Part shown: positions 25,764 through 36,000 of the stretch, one piece after another
Numbering within the stretch: the first letter of the stretch is position 1
Layout of the letters: every line of letters begins with the position of its first letter
Assembly: GCA_026671195.1 (NCBI GenBank)
Contig: JAPOHD010000002.1
Location: 105,751 to 169,750, forward strand
Direction of reading: 5' to 3'
From: Draconibacterium aestuarii
GTDB lineage: Bacteria > Bacteroidota > Bacteroidia > Bacteroidales > Prolixibacteraceae
Length of the DNA: 64,000 bases
The notes under the pieces: model-generated
What the model saw: the letters and a program-made list of their open reading frames with translations, nothing else
Told to the model about the DNA's origin: nothing
Database searches by the model: none
Position numbers and translations under genes: made by a program

Positions 25764-26465
25764 ATGTTAAATTCAGAACTGGGACTAAAAGATATAGTTG
25801 AAAATCCAAAATCAATATTTTATCTTTTAAACGAAGAGGAAAAAGAAGAACTTCAGCATCATATATCGCTTTCACATTACAAAAAGAACGAGTTTATTTT
25901 TAAAGAAGGTGACAAGCCAAATGGATTTTTATTATTGGTTGATGGGAAGGTGAAAATTTTTAAAGAGGGTGTTGGTGGTCGCGAACAAATTATCCGTATG
26001 ACCAAACCCCTGGGATTGATTGGTTATCGTGCTTTGTTGGGCGAAGAAACACACAATGGTTCGGCGGTTACCCTGGAAGAGTCGTTGATTTGTACGGTAA
26101 GTCCCGATTTTATATTTAACCGGGCGTTAAAAAACAGCGATTTCTCGCATAAAATAATTCGTAAATTGTGTAAAGAACTGGGCTTTTCAAATGCGAGAAC
26201 GGTTACACTTACTCAAAAACACATTCGTGGACGTTTGGCCGAGTCATTGATTCTTTTAAAAGACAAATATGGTTTTGAACACGACGGAACCACGCTTCGG
26301 GCTTTTCTTTCACGCGAAGACATTGCCAATCTTTCGAATATGACCACATCGAATGCCATACGAACCTTATCGACTTTTGCCAGCGAAAAAGTAATCGCTA
26401 TCGACGGTCGAAAAATAAGAATTCTGGATGTGAATCGTTTGGAGCGGATAAGCAAATTAGGATAA
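25764..26465 (+). CDS. Crp/Fnr-family transcriptional regulator
   Basis: With the start set at ATG 25764 (MLNSELGLKD) the protein has 233 residues. An open frame reaches back to 25680, but the extra 28 residues are not family-like and contain an exact -7 promoter element. Residues 15-130 form a cyclic-nucleotide-binding-type beta-roll (FIFKEGDKPNGFLLLVDGKVKIFKEG), followed by a dimer helix and a winged helix-turn-helix (FLSREDIANLSNMTTSNAIRTLSTFASEKVIAIDGRKIRILD). No cysteine cluster for an Fe-S centre is visible, so it is not an FNR-type oxygen sensor. The effector and targets are unknown. Confidence 0.9.
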   Translation: MLNSELGLKDIVENPKSIFYLLNEEEKEELQHHISLSHYKKNEFIFKEGDKPNGFLLLVDGKVKIFKEGVGGREQIIRMTKPLGLIGYRALLGEETHNGSAVTLEESLICTVSPDFIFNRALKNSDFSHKIIRKLCKELGFSNARTVTLTQKHIRGRLAESLILLKDKYGFEHDGTTLRAFLSREDIANLSNMTTSNAIRTLSTFASEKVIAIDGRKIRILDVNRLERISKLG

Positions 26466-26485
26466 CAAGGTTTAAAAAATATTAA

Positions 26486-26518
26486 CGTGCCACTTTGAAT
26501 TTCAGGGTGGCATTTTTC
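26486..26518 (+). terminator. Terminator of the Crp/Fnr gene
   Basis: TGCCAC pairs with GTGGCA around TTTGAATTTCAGG, followed by a T5 run. Confidence 0.75.
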
Positions 26519-26657
26519 TTAGAAAAACTTTTTCGCCCTGACGGGGGCATTCATCTTTGCCTTAATGCAAAGACGAATCAGAAAGATTGATCAACTTCTC
26601 TTCAAATTTGAAATCTCGGAGAGAATAATATTGCATCAGCAATTTTTCCGTGATTTT

Positions 26658-29129
26658 TTATTCCTGCACATAAATCCGTTTTACCCGCTGCGATATACCG
26701 GTTAAAATTTCGTATGGAATGGTACCCACTTTTTCTGCTAATTCCGTTATTGAAATATTCGGGCCAAAAAATTCCACTGTATCTCCCGGTTTTGCATTCG
26801 TTCCGGAAACATCGAGCATTAACATATCCATGCAAATATTTCCAATTATCGGAACCCGGTTCCCATTAACAAAGGCCTGCCCGTTCCTGTTACTTAGCTT
26901 TCGGTCAAGTCCGTCAGCATAACCAATCGGAACAACAGCAATTTTACTTCTGCCGTTAACTTTTCCCTTTCGGTTGTACCCAACTGTTTCGTTTGTTTTA
27001 ACCGATTTCACCTGTGAAATGGTGCTTTTTAATGTGCCGATGTTTTCCAGCGGTAAATCCGTTTGCGAAATGCCATAAAGTCCAATGCCCAGGCGTACCA
27101 TGTTGTACTGTTTTTCGGGGAAACGTTCAATGCCGGCAGAGTTTAAAATATGCCGGTCGATTTTGTAGGGAAACGATTTTGAAATGAATTCAAAACATTT
27201 TTCAAACTGTTCGAACTGATGGTGTGTAAATTCATCAAGTTCGGGATCGTCGCTTCCGGCAAGGTGCGAAAATACCGACTGTATTGTCAAACGATTCGAG
27301 GCCTTCAACGAGTTAATGATTTCTGAAATCTCATGCTTGGTTTTTAGTCCAAGGCGGTTCATGCCGGTATCAATTTTTAAATGAACCGGAAAATTCTGCA
27401 GCCCGTTAACCGAAACAGCTTTTGTAAAATTTACAAGCAACTCTAAACTGTAAATATTGGGCTGCAGGTGGTAGTCAATAATATTCTGGAAGCTGTTTTG
27501 CTCCGGATTCATCACAATAATTGGTACTGTTATTCCCGCGTTGCGAAGTTGTACTCCTTCGTCGGCAACGGCAACCGCCAGATAATCTACATTTTGGTAT
27601 TGAAGTAAACGTGCAATTTCCACATCACCACTTCCGTAAGAAAATGCTTTTACCATCACCATTATTTTTGTTTCAGGTTTCAGCAGATTTTTAAAAACCG
27701 TTAGGTTATTGATTAAGGCATTCAGGTTGATCTCCAACACTGTTTGATGCGCTTTTTGTTGCAATAAACCCGATATTTTTTCAAATTCGAATTGTCGTGC
27801 TCCTTTTATCAGGATAACAGATGAGTTAAACTTATTGCGTAAAAACCGCTCTTCAAAATCGGCACGGCTGTGGTAAAATTCAGCATCAATTGTAAATGCA
27901 TTTTTATGGGCTGAAATGTCAGGTCCGATGCCAATCACTCTATCAATTCCCCACTGGCGAAACAGCTCATCCACTTTTTTATATAGAAATTCTTTATCAA
28001 GTCCGGTTTGTTGTATGTCGGAAAGAATAACCTGCTTGTGCAAATGTTCTTTTGCTGCTTGCTGTTGTAATACCGATAACGCTATGGTAAGCGAATTTAA
28101 ATCGGAGTTGTAATAATCGTTAATTAAAAGGCAATTGTTTATGCCCTGTTTAATTTCGAGGCGCATTGCAATGGGCTGAAGCTGGGCGAACTTCGAAATA
28201 TACTTTTCCGGATTTTCAGGCAATGCAAGCAGGTATGCAAAACAATGACAGGCATTTTCGATGGCCGAATCATCGGTAAATGGAATGGTAAACTTAAACG
28301 TTTTGTCTTTATAAAAGGCAGTAATTTGGGTGTTGTCTGTATTTCTTTCTGCAGAAAACCGAATGGCTGTTTCCCGGTTTTCCAGTGTCCAGTTTATTTT
28401 CTCAATCTTATGTTTTTTGCAGAATTCATTGGCTTGCCGGTTTATAAGATCGTTGTCGGTTCTGAAAACAAGGCTTTTGCAATTTTTAAATAGCTGGAGT
28501 TTTTCATTGAGTTTTTGTTCTGTCGAAACAAAATTTTCCTGGTGGGCATCACCAATATTTGTAAGAACACCTATATTTGGCGAAATTATTTCTTCAAGGT
28601 TTTTCATTTCTCCCGGTTCCGAAATTCCTGCTTCAAAAATTCCCAAATCAAATTCGTCGTTCATTAATAAAACCGAAAGCGGAACACCAACCTGCGAATT
28701 GTAGCTTTTCGGGCTTCGTACAATTTTGTACTCCGACGACAAAATATCGTGAAGCCATTCTTTTATAATGGTTTTTCCGTTGCTGCCAGTAATTCCGATT
28801 ACCGGATATTTGAAACGGTTGCGGGTAAAAGCTGCCAGATTTTGAAGGGCTGTTTTAGTGTTGTCAACTAAAATAAATGTTCCCTTTTTATTAATAGCTG
28901 ATTTGTCGGAAACCACAAAAACCTGCATGCCTTTTTCCTGAAGTTGCAGAATGTATCTGTGCCCGTTGTTGGAAGGGCCAATCAGCGCAAAAAAAACAGG
29001 ATTACTTCCCTTGAAATAGGTCCGGCTGTCGGTTACCGCTTTCGAAATTATTGACTGAGTCACGGTTGGTGAAACAAATAACCGGCCCTTAACAGCTGCA
29101 GCAAGTTCTGTAAGTGATAGCGTATGCAT
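26658..29129 (-). CDS. murF-alr: Bifunctional MurF ligase / alanine racemase
   Basis: About 823 residues from ATG 29129 (MHTLSLTELAAAVKGRLF). The open frame extends upstream to 29261, but that part overlaps tdk and is not family-like. The N-terminal ~430 residues are a MurF ligase: P-loop VIGITGSNGKTIIKEWL, then GIFEAGISEPGEM and the central-domain INDYYNSDLNSL. The C-terminal ~370 residues are a fold-type III alanine racemase with the PLP lysine in IMVMVKAFSYGSGDVEI and the second catalytic site near ETVGYNRKGKV and VPIGYADGLDRKL. One chain thus makes D-alanine and adds D-Ala-D-Ala to UDP-MurNAc-tripeptide. The fusion is common in Bacteroidota. tdk ends 5 nt upstream, so they share an operon. 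Confidence 0.94.
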   Translation of the reverse strand: MHTLSLTELAAAVKGRLFVSPTVTQSIISKAVTDSRTYFKGSNPVFFALIGPSNNGHRYILQLQEKGMQVFVVSDKSAINKKGTFILVDNTKTALQNLAAFTRNRFKYPVIGITGSNGKTIIKEWLHDILSSEYKIVRSPKSYNSQVGVPLSVLLMNDEFDLGIFEAGISEPGEMKNLEEIISPNIGVLTNIGDAHQENFVSTEQKLNEKLQLFKNCKSLVFRTDNDLINRQANEFCKKHKIEKINWTLENRETAIRFSAERNTDNTQITAFYKDKTFKFTIPFTDDSAIENACHCFAYLLALPENPEKYISKFAQLQPIAMRLEIKQGINNCLLINDYYNSDLNSLTIALSVLQQQAAKEHLHKQVILSDIQQTGLDKEFLYKKVDELFRQWGIDRVIGIGPDISAHKNAFTIDAEFYHSRADFEERFLRNKFNSSVILIKGARQFEFEKISGLLQQKAHQTVLEINLNALINNLTVFKNLLKPETKIMVMVKAFSYGSGDVEIARLLQYQNVDYLAVAVADEGVQLRNAGITVPIIVMNPEQNSFQNIIDYHLQPNIYSLELLVNFTKAVSVNGLQNFPVHLKIDTGMNRLGLKTKHEISEIINSLKASNRLTIQSVFSHLAGSDDPELDEFTHHQFEQFEKCFEFISKSFPYKIDRHILNSAGIERFPEKQYNMVRLGIGLYGISQTDLPLENIGTLKSTISQVKSVKTNETVGYNRKGKVNGRSKIAVVPIGYADGLDRKLSNRNGQAFVNGNRVPIIGNICMDMLMLDVSGTNAKPGDTVEFFGPNISITELAEKVGTIPYEILTGISQRVKRIYVQE

Positions 29130-29134
29130 TTTTG

Positions 29135-29707
29135 TTAGATAACTTTGTTGTAACAACTGCGGCAAAGCGGTTCGTAAATGTCTTTTTCGCCTAACAGAAC
29201 CACTTGCTCTTTTTCCGAAAGACGATGCGAAAACTGTGCAATACTGCCACAACGCACACAAATGGCGTGTACTTTTGTTACGTAATCGGCAACAGCCATA
29301 AGTCCGGGAATCGGGCCAAACGGAACACCTTTAAAATCCATATCCAAGCCGGCAATTATAACCCTGATTCCCATGTTTGCCAGTTTTACCACCACATCAA
29401 TCAATCCTTTGTCGAAAAATTGTGCCTCGTCAATTCCAATCACGTCAACATCGCCCGAAAGCAAAAGAATGTTTGCCGAGTTTTCAACCGGAGTTGAGCG
29501 AATTGAACTTTGATCGTGCGAAACCACCTCGTCTTCAGAGTAACGTATATCCACGGCAGGTTTATATATTTCAACTTTTTGTTTGGCAATTTTTGCCCGT
29601 TTCAGCCGTCGGATAAGTTCTTCTGTCTTTCCCGAAAACATCGATCCTGCAACCACTTCAATCGTCCCCACTTTTTTAGGGCTGTTTACATCTCTTTCAA
29701 TAAACAT
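29135..29707 (-). CDS. tdk: Thymidine kinase (type II)
   Basis: A 190-residue thymidine kinase that salvages thymidine to dTMP. The P-loop [19 protein letters not shown] is at residues 22-40, the metal-binding DEAQFF at about 92-97, the lasso-domain [13 protein letters not shown] further on, and zinc cysteines occur in CVRCG and CRSC. Length is normal for the TK1-like family. It is the first gene of the operon with murF-alr and has an exact -7 promoter element upstream, in a divergent region shared with the gene at 29774. Confidence 0.95.
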   Translation of the reverse strand: MFIERDVNSPKKVGTIEVVAGSMFSGKTEELIRRLKRAKIAKQKVEIYKPAVDIRYSEDEVVSHDQSSIRSTPVENSANILLLSGDVDVIGIDEAQFFDKGLIDVVVKLANMGIRVIIAGLDMDFKGVPFGPIPGLMAVADYVTKVHAICVRCGSIAQFSHRLSEKEQVVLLGEKDIYEPLCRSCYNKVI

Positions 29708-29740
29708 TAAACGTTACTCTATTTAAAATTACTACTTTTA

Positions 29741-29748
29741 CAAAAGTA
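29741..29748 (-). promoter_or_regulatory. -7 promoter element of tdk, inside a palindrome
   Basis: On the minus strand this reads TACTTTTG, an exact -7 match about 34 nt before the tdk ATG. It overlaps the palindrome ACTTTT-AC-AAAAGT (29734-29747), which lies between two divergent genes and might be an operator. Confidence 0.45.
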
Positions 29749-29773
29749 AAATTTAAACGTCTTTCTACACAAA

Positions 29774-30637
29774 ATGGAAAATAAAAAACTACTAAAATTT
29801 CTTTATAAAGATATTGCAGAAATTGAGGAATTGTTCATGGATAAAGGAACAGAAGGTTTTGATGAGTTCGAAATGGATTTTATCCAAAGTCGTTTTAAAG
29901 GAGCAATACAAGTCATTCAGATTTTGAGTGAAAAGGAAAACAAGCAGCTTAAAACAGATCGGCGTAAACATGTTGTAAAAAATACCGATGAAGTGGAAGT
30001 TTTAAGTGTTGATGAGAAAGCTGAAAAGGGAAATGTACAGTCTCACTTCACAGGCTCGGAAGATAATGTTCAGTCGAAGTCGCTTTTAGATGAGGAAACG
30101 CATGAAGCACCCAAGGATGAGGCGAAGGAAAGTGCTCCGACCCGTTTGTCAACTGAAGAGGAAGAGAGATTGGAGGCATTGTCTCAGTTCGAAGAAGAGG
30201 TGAAAGAAAGTGATCAGCCGGAGAATGAAGAACAACCTGAAAAAGAAATTGAAAATCCACAGCCGGAATCGAACGTGAAGTTAGACGATGAAGAACAGGT
30301 TGATGGTGCGAATAATCGTTTGGGAGATAGTTTTTCAAAAGGAAACTCGGTAAATGAGTTGTTGGGAAACAATGATAGCAGCAAGTTGGAATATAAAATT
30401 TCAAACAGTCCGGTGAGTAGTATAAAAGCAGCCATCGGAATAAATGACCGTTACCAGTATATCCGCGAATTGTTTGAAGGGGACGGGGATAAATATCTGA
30501 AAACAGTTACCGAATTAGATAATATGAGTTCGATACAGGAAGCTGTAAATTATTTGCAGGAAAATTATAAGTGGAAGAAAAACGATACCAGCCTAAAGTT
30601 TGTAAATCTTGTAAAACGCCGTTTCCCAAATGGATAA
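29774..30637 (+). CDS. Conserved Bacteroidota protein with acidic linker, function unknown
   Basis: I recognise no named domain in this 287-residue protein. Residues 1-60 are helical and charged (MENKKLLKFLYKDIAEIEEL; FIQSRFKGAIQVIQIL). Residues ~70-195 are a low-complexity acidic linker rich in Glu, Ser, Pro and Gln with no predicted fold. Residues ~213-287 form a compact conserved-looking end (SSIKAAIGINDRYQYIRELF, then YLQENYKWKKNDTSLKFVNL and KRRFP). I recall the C-terminal module from other Bacteroidota proteins without a known function. No signal peptide is seen, so it is probably cytosolic. Its last 8 nt overlap the start of rsmI, so the two are translationally linked. Confidence 0.75.
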   Translation: MENKKLLKFLYKDIAEIEELFMDKGTEGFDEFEMDFIQSRFKGAIQVIQILSEKENKQLKTDRRKHVVKNTDEVEVLSVDEKAEKGNVQSHFTGSEDNVQSKSLLDEETHEAPKDEAKESAPTRLSTEEEERLEALSQFEEEVKESDQPENEEQPEKEIENPQPESNVKLDDEEQVDGANNRLGDSFSKGNSVNELLGNNDSSKLEYKISNSPVSSIKAAIGINDRYQYIRELFEGDGDKYLKTVTELDNMSSIQEAVNYLQENYKWKKNDTSLKFVNLVKRRFPNG

Positions 30638-31316
30638 AACCGGACGATTGATATTGGTTCCAACGCCCATTGGTAATTTACAGGATATTACTTTGCGTGC
30701 CATAACGGTTTTAAAGGAAGCCGATATTATTTTGGCCGAAGATACCCGCGTTTCTTCAAAACTGTTGAAACACCTCGAGATAGAAAAAAAATTAACGGCT
30801 CATCATAAATTTAATGAACACAAAACAACTGCTTCAATTGTATCGAAAATTGAACAAGGTTATACTGTGGCTTTAATTTCCGATGCAGGAACACCGGCAA
30901 TTTCCGACCCGGGATTTTTATTGGTACGTGCCTGTGTTGAAAAAGAAGTGGACGTGGAGTGTTTGCCGGGGCCAACTGCTTTGATTCCTGCTTTGGCAGT
31001 TTCGGGTTTACCCACCGAAAAGTTTGTTTTTGAGGGATTTTTGCCTCAAAAAAAAGGGCGTCAAACCCGATTGAAAATTTTAGCGGTAGAACCAAGGACT
31101 ATGGTTTTCTACGAGTCGCCGCACAGACTTGCGAAAGCCTTGGCCCAATTTGCTGAATACTTTGGCGAAGAGCGCAGAGCCTGTGTCTGTCGCGAACTCA
31201 GTAAATTTTTTGAAGAAATTAACCGGGGAACCGTTACTGAGTTGCACGAATATTACACTGCGCATCCACCCAAAGGCGAGATTGTTATTGTTGTAGAAGG
31301 GAAGTCGGCGAAATAA
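30630..31316 (+). CDS. rsmI: 16S rRNA (cytidine-2'-O)-methyltransferase
   Basis: A 228-residue tetrapyrrole-methylase-fold enzyme that 2'-O-methylates C1402 of 16S rRNA. Typical blocks are LILVPTPIGNLQDITLRA at the N-terminus, ILAEDTRVSSKLLKHL, ALISDAGTPAISDPGFLLVR, LPGPTALIPALAVSGLP and FEGFLPQKKGRQTRL, with MVFYESPHRL in the second half. It ends soon after PPKGEIVIVVEG, shorter than E. coli RsmI because the C-terminal extension is missing, which is common. Its start overlaps the preceding gene by 8 nt. Confidence 0.95.
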   Translation: MDKTGRLILVPTPIGNLQDITLRAITVLKEADIILAEDTRVSSKLLKHLEIEKKLTAHHKFNEHKTTASIVSKIEQGYTVALISDAGTPAISDPGFLLVRACVEKEVDVECLPGPTALIPALAVSGLPTEKFVFEGFLPQKKGRQTRLKILAVEPRTMVFYESPHRLAKALAQFAEYFGEERRACVCRELSKFFEEINRGTVTELHEYYTAHPPKGEIVIVVEGKSAK

Positions 31317-31360
31317 TTTATTTGGGTGCTAATACCGGCAATTCGGTTTGCCTCCGTAAA

Positions 31361-32065
31361 ATGAAAAAAAAATATACTCACATCTTTTTCGATCTGGATA
31401 ACACACTTTGGGATTTTCGAAAGAACTCGAGGTGTGCAATGGAGGTAACTTATAATAATTTTGAAATTGCTGAATTAGGAGTAGAGTTTGATCGTTTTTA
31501 CGAATGCTACTCAGAAAACAATACTGCACTTTGGACAGCTTATCGAAAAAAAGAAGTTCGAAAGAATGAGCTAACCCGACAACGGTTTCAGTTAACTTTT
31601 GATGCTCTCAGTATTAAGGGAATTGAGCCGGACCAAATGAATGACTATTATTTGACAGAGATGCCCAAGCAGGTTAATTTGATTGAAGGAGCTTTGGATA
31701 TATTGGAATATTTGAAAGCAAAGCGGTACAAACTTTTTATAATTACCAATGGTTTTCGGGAAGTTCAGTATAAAAAATTACAAAACTCGGGTCTTGGAAC
31801 ATATTTCGAAAAGGTATTTATCTCGGAAGACATAAAAACACCAAAACCTGGGAATGAAATTTTTGAGTATGCCATTAAATCAGCAAATGCTAAAAAGGTA
31901 AACAGCCTAATGGTTGGAGACGATTGGGATGTGGATATCATGGGCGCTTATAAATTTGGTATCGATGCAGTTTATCTGCAGCCCGGAATAGATCAAAAAG
32001 CTACAGATGAACATGGCGGTGTTGGTAAGATTTTGAATTTGAATGAGTTGGTGCTGGTTTTGTAG
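31361..32065 (+). CDS. HAD-family hydrolase, YjjG-type nucleotidase
   Basis: With ATG 31361 (MKKKYTHIFFDLDNTLWDF) the protein has 234 residues; the frame upstream starts only with TTG. HAD motifs are in order: FFDLDNTLWDF (nucleophile and acid Asp), IITNGF for motif II, KTPKPGNEIFEYA for motif III, and MVGDDWDVDIMGAYKFG for motif IV. The helical cap between motifs I and II and the DLDNTLWDF start are characteristic of YjjG noncanonical pyrimidine nucleotidases, which hydrolyse nucleoside monophosphates including damaged ones. It follows rsmI by 44 bp and may share its transcript. Confidence 0.85.
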   Translation: MKKKYTHIFFDLDNTLWDFRKNSRCAMEVTYNNFEIAELGVEFDRFYECYSENNTALWTAYRKKEVRKNELTRQRFQLTFDALSIKGIEPDQMNDYYLTEMPKQVNLIEGALDILEYLKAKRYKLFIITNGFREVQYKKLQNSGLGTYFEKVFISEDIKTPKPGNEIFEYAIKSANAKKVNSLMVGDDWDVDIMGAYKFGIDAVYLQPGIDQKATDEHGGVGKILNLNELVLVL

Positions 32066-32121
32066 GTCGCTGGTTTACACTTTAATTCTATTCAACAAAA
32101 GTTAGCGTCTGTCTTTAAATG

Positions 32122-32152
32122 AAAAAAAGGAGCTGACAATCAACTCCTTTTT
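32122..32152 (-). terminator. Terminator of tRNA-Leu
   Basis: On the minus strand AAGGAGTTG pairs with CAGCTCCTT, ending in a T7 run. It begins just past the tRNA 3' end, leaving almost no trailer. Confidence 0.85.
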
Positions 32153-32153
32153 G

Positions 32154-32239
32154 TGCCCAGGACGGGACTCGAACCTGCACGGGAAAATTCTCCCACAAGG
32201 CCCTCAACCTTGCATGTCTACCAATTTCATCACCTGGGC
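32154..32239 (-). tRNA. tRNA-Leu (anticodon GAG)
   Basis: On the minus strand the acceptor arms GCCCAGG and CCTGGGC pair, with A as discriminator. The anticodon stem CAAGG/CCTTG encloses the loop TTGAGGG, so the anticodon is GAG (reads CUC and CUU). A long variable arm (GTGGGAGAATTTTCCCGT) confirms a class II tRNA, and the T arm contains GGTTCGAGTCC. The 3' CCA is not encoded: the genome reads ACAA after the discriminator position. The gene is single, with its own -7 element and terminator. Confidence 0.96.
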
Positions 32240-32262
32240 AGTATTTTTTATGAACGTGCCTG

Positions 32263-32270
32263 CAAAACTA
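32263..32270 (-). promoter_or_regulatory. -7 promoter element of tRNA-Leu
   Basis: TAGTTTTG on the minus strand matches TAnnTTTG exactly and lies about 24 nt before the tRNA 5' end. Confidence 0.5.
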
Positions 32271-32412
32271 TAAAATTTCTTCGAACACCGTAAGAATCTA
32301 TCTTAGAAATTTAATTTCTATTCGTGAAAATGAATTTGTATGCAGATTTTAAACTGGCAACTATTATTTTTTGCCGTTGTGCTAACCGGAACTGAATACT
32401 GAAAACTTTTTT

Positions 32413-32736
32413 CTATCGCTCGTATTCTTCGTCAACGTTTATTTCTACAATAATTCCATCTCTCACAAGAGTTGCGTAATGTGTTATCTTTTTGACTTTT
32501 GGCGTAATCATTGGATCCAGCGTAATTTTATGCTGACTAATTTCGGTGCTTTTTAAAAATTCCACTTTTTCAAAAATATACTCTTGCCCCTCAGATTTTT
32601 CGAATATGGTTTTAGCTTTACCAAATTCTTTTTCCATTACCGAAACAGGTTGTCCAACATAACTTTTCTGAAGCTTTTTTTGTGCACTGCACGAAATAAC
32701 AATAAGTGTAATCAGAAGTAATATTATTCGATTCAT
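32413..32736 (-). CDS. Small lipoprotein, function unknown
   Basis: A 107-residue protein with a signal peptide and lipobox (LIVISCSAQKK, Cys at 16). The mature part contains KSYVGQPVSVMEKEFGKAKTIFE. This pattern of a short helix followed by G-x-P is loosely reminiscent of SmpA/OmlA-type domains (the BamE fold), but similarity is too weak to name. The rest is beta-rich (EYIFEKVEFLKS; IIVEINVDEEYER). It is monocistronic, between tRNA-Leu and purL. Anchoring to the periplasmic face of a membrane is predicted. Confidence 0.7.
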   Translation of the reverse strand: MNRIILLLITLIVISCSAQKKLQKSYVGQPVSVMEKEFGKAKTIFEKSEGQEYIFEKVEFLKSTEISQHKITLDPMITPKVKKITHYATLVRDGIIVEINVDEEYER

Positions 32737-32965
32737 TGAATTTTAATTTTGCTTAAAGTAAAACAGAATTATTTAATCCCTTGTCAATTTAATCCAATTT
32801 AACTTTTTTCATACGATTGGAATTGTTTGTTTTTAACAGCATTGCGTGGAATTTACTTGATTTTTTTCTGTCGCTAGTGTGTGAGACTTGCTTTTTATGC
32901 TTATTTCATGTTAAGAACTAAAGGCTAATTGTTAATAGTTCACACAAACACCAATTATTATTTTT

Positions 32966-32973
32966 TATCTTTG
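32966..32973 (+). promoter_or_regulatory. -7 promoter element of purL
   Basis: TATCTTTG matches the consensus exactly, about 45 bp before the purL ATG. No purine riboswitch is evident in the short leader. Confidence 0.5.
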
Positions 32974-33018
32974 CAGCGTGTTTTACAACATGTTCGTTAA
33001 TAAATATTACGCTGCACA

Positions 33019-36000
33019 ATGATTCAATTCTTTAAAACTCAAAGTAACAGTATTATCGCTGTTTATTCTGCAAAATCGTTAGGTCAGGAAAACATTGAAA
33101 AGCTGGTTTGGCTTTTTTCGGGAGCTACCTATTTAAAGGAGCAAACGCTTGACGGTTGGTTTGTTGGACCACGAAAAGAAATGCTAACTCCATGGAGTAC
33201 AAATGCCGTTGAAATCACCCAGAACATGGGCATTGAAGGTATTCGCCGAATGGAGGAATTTTTTCCGGTAGATAACTCAAAAGCAAAATACGATCCAATG
33301 CTTCAGGCAATATATGAAGGATTGTCGCAACAAATTTTTGCTATCGATAAAGAACCGGAGCCAATTCTTAACATTGAAGATATTGCGGCGTACAACGAAC
33401 AGGAAGGACTGGCATTGAGTGACGACGAGATCCAATATTTGAATGGTGTGTCGAAAGAAATGGGGCGTCCGTTAACCGATGGCGAAGTATATGGTTTTGC
33501 TCAGGTAAACTCGGAACACTGTCGCCACAAAATATTTAACGGAACTTTCGTAATTGATGGGAAAGAGATGGAATCGTCACTCTTTCAGATGATAAAAAAG
33601 ACTTCGAAAGAACATCCGAATAAAATTGTTTCGGCATACAAAGACAATTGTTCGTTTGTACAAGGGCCGGTTGTGGAGCAATTCGCTCCTAAAACACAAG
33701 ATAAACCCGACTTTTTTGAAGTAAAAGATATTGAAACGGTATTGTCGTTAAAAGCTGAAACGCATAATTTCCCAACAACGGTTGAGCCATTTAATGGTGC
33801 TGCAACCGGAACCGGCGGCGAAATTCGCGACCGTATTGCCGGGGGAAAAGGAAGTTTGCCCATTGCCGGAACCGCGGTTTATATGACATCGTATCCGCGC
33901 ACCGAAGCACAACGCTCGTGGGAGCAGGCAACGGAAGAACGAGATTGGTTGTACCAAACTCCGGAAGAGATTCTGATTAAAGCATCGAACGGTGCCAGCG
34001 ATTTTGGAAACAAATTTGGGCAACCTATTATTACCGGCTCGGTACTTACGTTCGAGCACTTCGAGAATTTTATGAAATATGGTTACGATAAGGTAATCAT
34101 GCTTGCCGGAGGTATTGGTTTTGGAGCTAAAAAGGATAGTCTGAAAGACGATCCGGTAAAAGGAGATAAAGTAGTTCTTTTAGGAGGTGACAACTACCGC
34201 ATTGGAATGGGCGGTGGCGCTGTTTCGTCGGTGGCAACCGGTGAGTTCGAAAATCATATCGAATTGAATGCTGTTCAGCGCGCCAACCCTGAAATGCAGA
34301 AACGTGCTTACAATGCCATTCGTGCGTTAAGCGAAGCCGATGAAAATCCGATTATTTCGATTCACGACCACGGTGCAGGAGGCCATTTGAATTGCCTTTC
34401 TGAACTGGTTGAAGCCACAGGAGGAAAGATTGATACGTCAAAATTACCCGTTGGCGATCCGACACTTTCACAAAAAGAAATTATTGGAAACGAGTCGCAG
34501 GAAAGAATGGGACTTGTTATTAAGGAAAAGCACGTTGGTTTGTTGCGGAAGATTGCAGAACGCGAGCGTGCACCAATGTACGAGATTGGTGAAGCTACCG
34601 GCGATATGCAGTTCACTTTCGAAAACTCCGTAACCGGCGAAAAATCCATTGACTGGCAATTGGGATACATGTTCGGAAATCCTCCAAAAACCATTTTGGA
34701 AGACGAAACCATTGTTCCCGAATTTGATGAACTGGAATACAACTGGGAAGAAATTTACGACCTGGTTGAACAAACCATACAACTGGAATCGGTTGCCTGT
34801 AAAGACTGGCTGACCAACAAAGTAGACCGCTCGGTAACCGGACGAATAGCTAAACAACAGGGCGCCGGACCATTGCATCTTCCATTAAATAACGTGGGAG
34901 TTATTACACTCGATTATCAAGGTAAAGCCGGGTTGGCAACTTCAATCGGGCATGCGCCGGTTGCAGCTTTGGTCGATGCAGAGAGAGGCTCGGTAATGTC
35001 AATTGCCGAATCGCTAACAAATATTATCTGGGCACCAATGACCGATCATTTGAAAAGCGTTTCGTTGAGTGCCAACTGGATGTGGCCGGCAAAAAATCCG
35101 GGAGAAAATGCCCGTATCTACAACGCCGTTAAAGCAGCCAGCGACTTCACCTGTGCATTGGGAATTAATATTCCAACCGGGAAAGACTCCATGTCGATGA
35201 CCCAGAAATACAAAGACGATGTGGTTTATGCACCGGGAACAGTGATCATTTCTGCATCGGGTGAGGTTTCTGATGTGAAAAAAGTAGTTGAACCGGTTCT
35301 GGTAAACGACGAAAGCAAAGAGATTTTGTTTATCGACTTCTCGTTTATGGAGCGAGCATTGGGCGGAAGTGCATTTGCACAATCCATCAATAAATTAGGA
35401 AAAACGGCTCCTACGGTTGCCGATCCTGAAAAATTTGTAAGTGCATTTAATACCGTTCAAAAATTAATTGAGCAGGATTTGATCCTGGCCGGTCACGATA
35501 TTGCATCAGGTGGTTTAATTACCACTTTGCTTGAAATGTGTTTCAGCAATACCAAGGGCGGAATGAAAGTAGATGTTACTGCTTTTGGAGAAGAAGATCT
35601 TGCAAAAATCCTGTTGGCTGAAAATCCTGGAATTGTTATTCAGTGTGCCGACAACGATGAGGTGAAAAAGCAACTTGCCGAAGCCGGAGTTGAATTTATT
35701 ACATTAGGAAATCCTGTTCCTTACCGAAAAGTAAGGGTTTTAAATAATACTGTTGAAGCCGATTTTGATATTGAAACCTTACGTGATTTGTGGTTTAAAA
35801 CATCTTATTTGTTAGACCGCAAACAAAGTGGTGAGAAGTTGGCACTTGAGCGTTTCAAAAACTACAAAAAGTACGCGCTCGAATTCGACTTTAAAGAGTT
35901 TACAGGCAAAGCTGCCGATTTGGGAATTGACCTGAAACGCAGAACTCCATCAGAAATTAAAGCTGCCATTATCCGTGAAAAAGGTGTAAATGGCGACCGC

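Noticed and set aside
29130..29261. Longer N-terminus of murF-alr
   Set aside because: The extra 44 residues overlap tdk and are not family-like; MHTLSLTELAAAV is the normal MurF opening.
34362..34878. Long minus-strand open frames inside purL
   Set aside because: They are shadows of a well-recognised plus-strand gene and their translations have no recognisable features. Similar shadows occur in gcvP, the CHU_C gene, nadE and rsmI.
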